A stretch of DNA of 22,174 bases from Beijerinckiaceae bacterium (lineage in GTDB: Bacteria; Pseudomonadota; Alphaproteobacteria; Rhizobiales; Beijerinckiaceae), in the NCBI GenBank assembly GCA_022702195.1, contig JAKONB010000413.1:1-22174 (forward strand), in the 5' to 3' direction. This document shows, in pieces, positions 16,510-22,174 of the stretch (the first letter of the stretch is position 1; every line of letters begins with the position of its first letter). The notes below the pieces were generated by a model that was given only the letters and a program-made list of their open reading frames with translations, was not told the origin of the DNA and searched no databases. The position numbers were made by a program, and so were the translations under genes.

Positions 16510-17266
16510 GCGTTATACCTGATGCGTGCACTGCACACACGTTAAGTCGGAATTTTAACGTTTCGTCAATCCTCTGATACTACGCGGTTACAGGCCGCCC
16601 ACTTTTATTGCTCAAATTTTATGCATATAATTTGCTGTTGCGAGGGAACCCTTTGGGCACCGCTCGTCCGCCCCGGGTTGACGGCGGGTGCGGCGAATTT
16701 GTCGCGTTTCGTACAATATCCATGGTGCAGGGCAGCACGGATGCTGCGGCGAATATTGCTGTGCACCATTTTCATGAAATTTGCGGTTGTGCTTGTCTTG
16801 ATCCTTTATATTCCTTGACAAGGCACGGTGCGGTGCAAAATTTTATTTGAGGGCTATCCAGCGCAGTCTTCAGCGGCGCATAAGTGCGCAAAAGTATATT
16901 TATGCATATTGATTGAAGAAAACGGATTAGAAAAACAATGGCCCCATTTTTGAGGCGCTGTGATACGACCGAAGCATGATATCGCAAAATCTCACGAAAA
17001 TTTGAATTAACATTTGTTGTCTGCACAAATTTTAGCCAATAGAAACACAGTTGAGAAGGGATCGGGTTGACGCTACGTTTACTTTAGCCCCTCGAGAGCG
17101 GTGTTTTAATCCGACGAGGAAGGGTTCCATTTCTTTTTGGCTTTTCCGCATCTTGGAACTCGCCGGACTGATTTCTGGCGATGGCGGAGCCAAGCATACG
17201 TCTCGTGCTGCGACGTCTGTAGCCTTGGTATCGATTTCGCACGCATGACGCAGGGGGAATAGTCGT
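16510..17266. promoter_or_regulatory. AT-rich divergent control region of the polysaccharide locus
   Basis: About 760 bp separate the divergent first genes of the two units. The base composition is far more AT-rich than the surroundings; 16981-17040 has 18 G/C of 60. The palindrome TATGCATA occurs twice (16620-16627 and 16901-16908). An 11-bp inverted repeat GTGCA-C-TGCAC (16526-16536) lies 17 bp before the exoY-like start. A TTGACA is at 16815, but no good -10 box follows at 17 bp. No credible gene is present. In Rhizobiales, exo promoters are often bound by MucR/Ros-type regulators that favour AT-rich DNA; that is analogy, not evidence here. Confidence 0.6.
16526..16536. promoter_or_regulatory. 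Inverted repeat upstream of the exoY-like gene
   Basis: GTGCA-C-TGCAC is a perfect 11-bp dyad 17 bp from the ATG of the sugar transferase. Its place suggests an operator or a start-proximal RNA element. There is only one copy in the region. Confidence 0.3.
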
Positions 17267-18310
17267 ATGGGAGACAATCCAAGGTTGGGAAGCTTGTTGC
17301 GCGGCGCCGAGCCCCATCCCAGTGCCGCCATGGCCTCGGTCGGGTCCCCCGCTCCTTTGTCGACGGCCATGACCGCACTGCGAAGGCACTGGAAGACGAT
17401 CGCGCTGACGAGTGCCGCGACCGTGGCGGCCGCGGTCCTGTATCTCGCCGTCGCGACATCCCAATACACGGCGACGGGCCTGATCCTGATCGATACGAAG
17501 AGCGGAACGTCGATGCGCTCCGGCACGCCGGCTCCCTCGGATGCGAATGTCGACTCGGCCAATATCGAGAGCCAGATCGAGTTGCTCAAATCCGAGCGCG
17601 TGCTGCGCCGGGTCGTCGTGACGCAACACCTCGAAAACGACCCGGCGCTCCAGCCGGGTCCGATCGGGCGCGCCCTCGATGCGGTCAAGCGTACGATCGT
17701 TTTCTGGAAATCCGCTTCGGAGCCGCAGGCCGGGGACGATCCGGAGGTGACGGCCGCTGCCCGGCAATTGCAGAAACTCACCACCGTCAAGCGTCTCGGA
17801 ATGACCTACGTGGTCGAGATCTCGGCGACTCTTCCGAGCGGTGTCCAGGCGGCCGACGTCGTGAATGCGTATGCAGATGCGTTCATTCAGGATCAGATGC
17901 AACTGCGAGAGGATATCGCGCGACGGATCAGTGGATTGTTGCAGGCGCGGACGACGGAGCTGCAAGCGCAGACGCAGAAGGCCGAGAACGACGTCGAGCA
18001 ATTCAAGTTTTCCGGCTCGTTGTCCGGCGAAAATTCGGCTCAGGCACGCGTGCAGCTCAAGAACCTCGAGAGCACGGCGCAGACCTATCGGGTGCTTCAC
18101 GACAAGTTCCTCGAGCGTTACGCCGAAACCTGGCAGCAGCAATTTATGTCCCTGCCCGATGCTCAGGTCGCGAGTCGGGCTTACCCGCCTCAGTCCAAGA
18201 GCGCGCCGAAATCGGCCATCATTCTCGCGGCCGCGCTGTTCGCGGGAGCCGCTCTCGGCCTCGTCCTGGTGATCACCCGTGATCGCCGGATCATTGGGCT
18301 GGAGCCCTGA
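17267..18310 (+). CDS. Wzz/GumC-like polysaccharide chain-length protein without kinase domain
   Basis: A 347-residue inner-membrane polysaccharide co-polymerase. An N-terminal cytosolic part of about 40 residues is followed by TM1 (about 45-64), then a Wzz-type periplasmic domain: YTATGLILIDTKSG (67-80), ESQIELLKSERVLRRVV (101-117), a coiled-coil part about 215-290, and the Pro-rich segment YPPQSKSAPKSA (306-317) that leads into TM2 (317-336). It ends shortly after TM2 (DRRIIGLEP), so the tyrosine kinase domain of ExoP/Wzc is missing and no separate kinase gene is in the window. Such proteins set chain length and link Wzy to the export channel. The start has a strong ribosome site (CAGGGGGAA). 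It is the first gene of the plus-strand unit. Confidence 0.88.
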   Translation: MGDNPRLGSLLRGAEPHPSAAMASVGSPAPLSTAMTALRRHWKTIALTSAATVAAAVLYLAVATSQYTATGLILIDTKSGTSMRSGTPAPSDANVDSANIESQIELLKSERVLRRVVVTQHLENDPALQPGPIGRALDAVKRTIVFWKSASEPQAGDDPEVTAAARQLQKLTTVKRLGMTYVVEISATLPSGVQAADVVNAYADAFIQDQMQLREDIARRISGLLQARTTELQAQTQKAENDVEQFKFSGSLSGENSAQARVQLKNLESTAQTYRVLHDKFLERYAETWQQQFMSLPDAQVASRAYPPQSKSAPKSAIILAAALFAGAALGLVLVITRDRRIIGLEP

Positions 18311-18399
18311 ATCCAGAGCCGGAAAGACGATCGACCCCGCGTGCACCCGTTCAGCCTCGTCTCTGCCAACACGGCTGCCATCTTCCAGGAGATCCTTTC

Positions 18400-19161
18400 A
18401 TGCTGACCGCTGTCGATATATTGGGCATTCGCGTTCATTCAGGCTCAGTCGACAATGTGATTCAGCACATTGATCAGCGGATGCAGCAGAATGAGGTGAC
18501 TCGCATCGCGTTTCTCAATGCTCATCTGTCAAATATCTGTTCCACGAACACGGATCTTCGCGACTGCTTGGACAATTTTCTCGTCCTCAACGACGGGGTT
18601 GGGCTCGATATCGCGCGCCGTGTCCTCCATGGCAAACCCTTCCAGGACAACCTCAACGGCTCGGATTTCATCACGAACTATCTCGATGGCACCGGACACG
18701 ACCTGCGTATCTTTCTGCTGGGATCGCGAGAGGACGTCGTGGCCAAGGCCGGTGAGACCATTCAGTCCCGCTGGCCGCGCCATCGCGTCGTCGGGCATCA
18801 CCACGGCTTCCTCGAGGAGACCGATGTCGCCCGCCTGCAGGCGCTGATCACCGAGAGGCAGCCCGATCTTCTCCTGGTGGGCATGGGCAATCCCCGTCAG
18901 GAGCGCTGGATTTCCGCATCCGTGCCGGGGGTCTGCGACAACGCGATCGCGGTCGGCGCCTGGTTGGACTTCGTCTCCGGCGCAATTCCCCGTGCGCCCG
19001 CCTGGGTGCGCCGTGCGCGCCTCGAATGGGTGTACCGGCTCTGTCTCGAGCCGAACCGCCTGGCCCAGCGCTATCTGATCGGCAACGCCGTGTTCCTGAC
19101 GCGGCTTTGCTTGGCCAAAATGCGAAATCGGCCGCTCCAGGCAAGCTCCAGCCGGTCGTGA
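18400..19161 (+). CDS. WecG/TagA/CpsF family glycosyltransferase (GT26)
   Basis: A 253-residue glycosyltransferase that extends a lipid-linked sugar, probably using a UDP-sugar, at the inner face of the membrane. Family blocks are FLNAHLSNI (38-46), VLNDGVGLDIARRVLHGKPF (62-81) with the catalytic-type Asp, NGSDF, IFLLGSREDVVAKA, LLVGMGNPRQERWI (about 157-170), AVGAWLDFVSGAIPRAP and the basic C-terminal region RLEWVYRLCLEPNRLAQRYL that binds the membrane. WecG adds ManNAcA in enterobacterial common antigen and TagA adds ManNAc in teichoic acid; the sugar here is unknown. A strong AGGAGA precedes the ATG. It follows the Wzz-like gene after 89 bp and precedes the polymerase by 42 bp, so all are probably one operon. 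Confidence 0.92.
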   Translation: MLTAVDILGIRVHSGSVDNVIQHIDQRMQQNEVTRIAFLNAHLSNICSTNTDLRDCLDNFLVLNDGVGLDIARRVLHGKPFQDNLNGSDFITNYLDGTGHDLRIFLLGSREDVVAKAGETIQSRWPRHRVVGHHHGFLEETDVARLQALITERQPDLLLVGMGNPRQERWISASVPGVCDNAIAVGAWLDFVSGAIPRAPAWVRRARLEWVYRLCLEPNRLAQRYLIGNAVFLTRLCLAKMRNRPLQASSSRS

Positions 19162-19203
19162 AGCACCCGCCGCGTTGCCGGTGCCGTTAGGATTCCTCTG
19201 CGC

Positions 19204-20649
19204 ATGGTCGTTTCGAACACGTCGCCGCTCTCGGTGCCCCTGCTCGCCGCATTGGCGGTCCTCGGGACCAGCGCGCTGACCATTTTCGCGGTCGCGGCGG
19301 CGGAAGGCGATGCACTTCCGATCGCGATCCTCCTGGCCGCGATGACGCTGCCGATCGTCTTCCTGGTCGGCGCGCAGACCCTCGTCTGGAACGAGCGCTA
19401 TGCCTTCTACGCGGCGATCGTCATTCTGATCCTGCAATGCGCGACGTTTCGAGTGCGCGAAATCTCCGACAAATCCATCGATCTGCAGGTTCTCATCAAG
19501 CTGAGCGTGATCGCCTCGTTCGTCGCACTGGCCATGTCCGCAACGGTGCGGTCGTGGGCTCGCCGGGGCAAGAGCGAGGTCTCTCTATGGCTGTGTTTCT
19601 TTCTCTACTATCTGGCCATCAGCTCAATCTCGGTGCAGCCCCAGATCTCCTTCGTCGAAAATTTCTCTAACTTTTTTGCCTTTCTGTATATCTATAATAT
19701 TTCTCGCATCATGGGCACCAAGAACCTCGCCAGCATCATCATATCAGCGTGCTACGCTTTGTGTCTCGCGTCGATCGTAGCTTACTTTTTCATTCCCCAG
19801 CTCGGCCGGATGAGTGATTGGGTCAATGGCGTCTTCGTGCCGACATCGCGGTTGACGGGTGTCTTCGGCACCGCGAACGCGGCGGGCGCCGCGGCGTCGA
19901 TCGGGATCATGCTTACGGTCCTGTTCTCGAACATCTCACCCCGTCGGCCGCTCTTCTATATGCTGATTGTCCCGATGGCATTTTGTCTGATCGTGTCGAA
20001 CAATCGCATGTCGCTCGCTGCCATGGGGATCAGTTTCTTCTATGTCTATCTCATGCGTGGACACATCGCGCTGAAACTCGCCATCGCGCTGCTGCTGCTC
20101 GCGATCGGGGCGCTGGTCTTCGTGAGTTTTGGCGACACCATCATGACTGGACTGTCCCGTTCGGGATCGGCCGATGAGATCACGAGCGGCACCGGACGAA
20201 CCCGCATCTGGGCTGTCGTCATCGATCTGTGGTTGCAGCGTCCCTTGTTCGGTTATGGACCCGGTTCGGCGAAGTTCATCCTGCCCGTCCACCCGATGTT
20301 GTTCAAAGCGGCCGCTCATCCTCACAACATGTATCTGAGCGTCCTCTTCGCCGGGGGGCTCGTCGGCATCACGCTTTTTCTGACGAGTCTCGTGATGACC
20401 CTCCGCCGGGCCTGGGCCAAGCAGGCCCATGCGGTGATCGCGCTGGTGATCTTTTATCTGATCTACGGCGTGACCGAACCGGTCCTCGGGGGAATGGTGT
20501 CGTTTCTCTCCTTCAGCTTCTACGTCATTCCGTGCTTTCTCCTGTCGGATCAGCCGGATCCTCGGTCTCGCGCGTCGCAGCCCGCGAAGTCGCCCTTTCG
20601 ATATCTCGGTCTCGATACCCCCACTGCGAGTTGGAAGCCGTCGTCATGA
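19204..20649 (+). CDS. Polysaccharide polymerase, O-antigen ligase family (Wzy/ExoQ-like)
   Basis: A 481-residue inner-membrane protein with roughly 10-12 helices. The Wzy_C/O-antigen ligase region contains SNNRMSLAAMGISFF, then the large periplasmic loop GTGRTRIWAVVIDLWLQRPL leading to FGYGPGSAKFI, and the late AHPHNMYLSVLFAGGLVGI with the conserved His. These Arg and His motifs are typical of Wzy and WaaL. With Wzx, Wzz and export genes near by, polymerase is more likely than O-antigen ligase. Part of the gene (about 19660-19760) is AT-richer than its neighbours. Its stop overlaps the ATG of the OpgC-like gene (ATGA), which implies coupling. The ATG at 19204 has AGGA upstream at slightly long spacing. 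Confidence 0.9.
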   Translation: MVVSNTSPLSVPLLAALAVLGTSALTIFAVAAAEGDALPIAILLAAMTLPIVFLVGAQTLVWNERYAFYAAIVILILQCATFRVREISDKSIDLQVLIKLSVIASFVALAMSATVRSWARRGKSEVSLWLCFFLYYLAISSISVQPQISFVENFSNFFAFLYIYNISRIMGTKNLASIIISACYALCLASIVAYFFIPQLGRMSDWVNGVFVPTSRLTGVFGTANAAGAAASIGIMLTVLFSNISPRRPLFYMLIVPMAFCLIVSNNRMSLAAMGISFFYVYLMRGHIALKLAIALLLLAIGALVFVSFGDTIMTGLSRSGSADEITSGTGRTRIWAVVIDLWLQRPLFGYGPGSAKFILPVHPMLFKAAAHPHNMYLSVLFAGGLVGITLFLTSLVMTLRRAWAKQAHAVIALVIFYLIYGVTEPVLGGMVSFLSFSFYVIPCFLLSDQPDPRSRASQPAKSPFRYLGLDTPTASWKPSS

Positions 20650-21914
20650 GAGACAGGAATTCCGACCTTTCCCCCTCTCGGGTCGGCAGCGAGACCGCCC
20701 GCATCACGGAGATCGATTTCATTCGCGGAGCCATGCTGATCAGCATGGCTATCGATCACGGCTCTTCCTTGACCCGGCTCATGGGTCGAAACGCCGCCAG
20801 CCCTCCGACGATTGCCCAGATCATACCGTCGACCACTGCGGAAGTGTTCTTCCTGATGAGTGGGTATATGCTCGGCCATGCGCGCCTGGCCAAGCTGGGA
20901 TCGATCAACGTCAGTTTCGTTCTTGAGACTTGGAAGCGTGCCTGGCATTTGTATGCCTATAATGCCGTTACAATGATCGTTGCTGCCGCTGTGATGATAT
21001 TTGCGGGGCCAAAGCTTCTGGAGGCATCGCGGTTCGATCAGATCGCATCTCATCCCTTTCATGCGATCGGCGATTTTGTGCTCTTGCGATCCGCGCCGTT
21101 CGGTTTTGATGTTCTCCAATTGTATATTATTTACTTTATGTTCACGCCCGTCTTTGTCGCGTTGATGATGAAGTCTCGCGCTGGTGCCCTGATGTGGTTG
21201 GGATTGTGTTGGCTCGGAGTCGAGATCTGGGTCGCGACCATCGGCCTCGAACACGATGAGACCATCGCCATCAACATCTGGGCATGGCAGATCACGTTCT
21301 TCGGCGGCATGATGCTCGGCATCGGACGCCGCTATGGAGCCATTGCCCGGACCATTCTCGCCAACCCGATCGTCGTCCGCGTCGCTTTCGTATTCTTGGC
21401 CATCATGGCCGTCGCCTGGCTCGGACAACGCTATCCGCATCGCCTCGGCTTGCAGGAGGCGCCCTGGACGATGCCGGGCGTCGACCGGGCTTCGCTCGGT
21501 CCCTTGAAGATCCTGAGTTCCCTCTGCGTGATCGTCGTGCTGATCTGGTTCTCGCATCGGGTGCAGATCATGCGGACGTGGATCGGTCAGACGCTCGCCG
21601 TGCTGGGACGCCACTCCCTCACATCTTTCTGCGCGAGCAATCTGGGCATCTACGGCGTCGCGCTCGCTTGGCAGAACACGGAGTCGAATGCCGTGTTCTG
21701 GTTGGCCGAGGCGCTGCTCGTTGCGTTCGTGTTCGCGTGGGTGTCATTCACGGTTTGGCTGAACCAGACCGGTGTTACGGGGCGAGCGCCGGCTACCGGA
21801 GTGCAAGGGCCGTCTTCCATGCCTTCGGAGACGGGGAACGGCGGATCCTCGCCTGAGACGGCGGCGGGGCGCCCCGCTCCCAGAGGCGTCCATGCCTCCA
21901 CCGCCTCGAACTGA
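20646..21914 (+). CDS. OpgC-type membrane acyltransferase
   Basis: A 422-residue multi-spanning inner-membrane protein with about 10 hydrophobic helices. The N-terminal motif ITEIDFIRGAMLISMAIDHG (20-39) and AEVFFLMSGYMLGHARL (65-81) match OpgC, the family that succinylates osmoregulated periplasmic glucans, related to acyltransferase-3 enzymes. It ends in a disordered Pro/Ser/Gly-rich tail of about 45 residues (GVTGRAPATG onward). Coupled to the Wzy-like gene by an ATGA overlap, it more likely adds an acyl group such as succinate to the exopolysaccharide repeat than to cyclic glucans; that is inference. A stretch at about 20930-21150 is AT-richer than usual for the window. Confidence 0.88.
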   Translation: MRDRNSDLSPSRVGSETARITEIDFIRGAMLISMAIDHGSSLTRLMGRNAASPPTIAQIIPSTTAEVFFLMSGYMLGHARLAKLGSINVSFVLETWKRAWHLYAYNAVTMIVAAAVMIFAGPKLLEASRFDQIASHPFHAIGDFVLLRSAPFGFDVLQLYIIYFMFTPVFVALMMKSRAGALMWLGLCWLGVEIWVATIGLEHDETIAINIWAWQITFFGGMMLGIGRRYGAIARTILANPIVVRVAFVFLAIMAVAWLGQRYPHRLGLQEAPWTMPGVDRASLGPLKILSSLCVIVVLIWFSHRVQIMRTWIGQTLAVLGRHSLTSFCASNLGIYGVALAWQNTESNAVFWLAEALLVAFVFAWVSFTVWLNQTGVTGRAPATGVQGPSSMPSETGNGGSSPETAAGRPAPRGVHASTASN

Positions 21915-21945
21915 TCGCCCGAGAAGCGGCACCGGTCGCTTCGGC

Positions 21946-21970
21946 CGAGGGAAAGGGCGGCCCTCGTTTG
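21946..21970. terminator. Candidate terminator between convergent genes at the right edge
   Basis: CGAGGG (21946-21951) pairs with CCCTCG (21961-21966), followed by TTTG on the plus strand. It lies in the 80-bp gap between the OpgC-like gene stop and the stop of the convergent partial gene. The stem is short and the T-tract poor. Confidence 0.3.
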
Positions 21971-21994
21971 CGGCAAAGCTCTCCTTGTTGAGAT

Positions 21995-22174
21995 CTACCA
22001 GCCTCCACCGCCCCCTCTCATGTTTCGCTGACGACACGTCCGCCCCATATCCTCGTAACCGGCCGGGCAGCGCCGAACACACGCCCCCGCCGCATATTTG
22101 AGGGGCGGTCTGCAGGCCTTGTCGAAGCGCTGTTCCTGGAACAGAAAATCCTTGGCTGGGCTCTGCGCCGCCGC
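21995..22174 (-). CDS. C-terminus of a Cys-containing secreted-type hypothetical protein (partial)
   Basis: Reading in from the right edge, the minus frame is open for 59 residues to a TAG at 21997-21995. The visible part has four Cys in KACRPP, ACVRRC and RTCRQR, with the core CPAGYEDMGRTC, and ends in a Gly run (MRGGGGGW). The spacing resembles small disulphide-bonded secreted proteins. The coding bias fits a real gene. The start and any signal peptide lie outside the window, so the function cannot be given. Confidence 0.6.
   Translation of the reverse strand, partial: AAAQSPAKDFLFQEQRFDKACRPPLKYAAGACVRRCPAGYEDMGRTCRQRNMRGGGGGW

Noticed and set aside
16815..16843. TTGACA as a promoter -35 box in the divergent region
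   Set aside because: At 17 bp spacing the -10 position reads AAATTT, a poor match, and nothing fixes the direction; kept only as a remark in the region entry.
16772..17026. 84-residue minus-strand frame in the AT-rich intergenic region
   Set aside because: No ribosome site, no recognisable pattern, and AT-rich codons unlike the genome; probably chance in regulatory DNA.
17084..18346. 420-residue open frame antisense to the Wzz-like gene
   Set aside because: Arg/Asp/Gly-rich shadow translation; the plus-strand gene has transmembrane helices and a strong ribosome site.

Overview
The window is high-GC DNA with strong G/C third-position codon bias, typical of an alphaproteobacterium. The gene set suggests a Rhizobiales member and most plausibly Methylobacterium/Methylorubrum: an ExoY/ExoF-type polysaccharide locus, a long-form leuA, an MxaD-like SRPBCC protein and small secreted Cys- or Gly-rich proteins. 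The genus is an inference from gene style, not from a marker gene.

Left part (1-8,300) is housekeeping and assorted genes. A secreted SRPBCC protein (minus strand) diverges from leuA. The leuA 5' region holds a strong candidate for a leucine attenuator: a 33-codon leader ORF with six Leu codons in eight, followed by mutually exclusive hairpins. Two identical tRNA-Lys(CUU) genes lie in tandem after leuA. Next come a small secreted protein, a small two-helix membrane protein (minus), a DadA-like FAD oxidoreductase, a beta-propeller protein of the glucosamine-inositolphosphorylceramide transferase type, and a two-gene cassette of small proteins, the second resembling a BrnA-type antitoxin.

Right part (8,500-21,914) is a Wzx/Wzy-type exopolysaccharide locus made of two divergent transcription units around an AT-rich intergenic region of about 760 bp. 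The minus-strand unit, in transcription order, is ExoY-like initiating sugar transferase, ExoF/Wza-like export protein, Tat-type GH5 glycosidase, Wzx flippase, a GT2-like transferase, a GT8 transferase and a second GT2 transferase. Several junctions overlap by 4 bp (GTGA or ATGA), and a 12-codon mini-ORF bridges wzx and the next gene with ATGA at both ends. The plus-strand unit is a Wzz/GumC-like chain-length protein without kinase domain, a WecG/TagA/CpsF (GT26) transferase, a Wzy/O-antigen-ligase-like polymerase and an OpgC-type acyltransferase.

Together these cover the steps of lipid-linked repeat-unit synthesis: priming (ExoY), extension (GT2, GT8, GT26), flipping (Wzx), polymerisation and length control (Wzy, Wzz), export (ExoF), and modification or trimming (OpgC, GH5). 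The right edge holds the C-terminus of a Cys-containing secreted-type protein on the minus strand. I see no CRISPR array, insertion sequence, phage or obvious defence system. The most notable items are the leu attenuator, the coupled mini-ORF, a G9 tract at a catalytic motif of a glycosyltransferase, and the GH5 gene embedded in the export operon.
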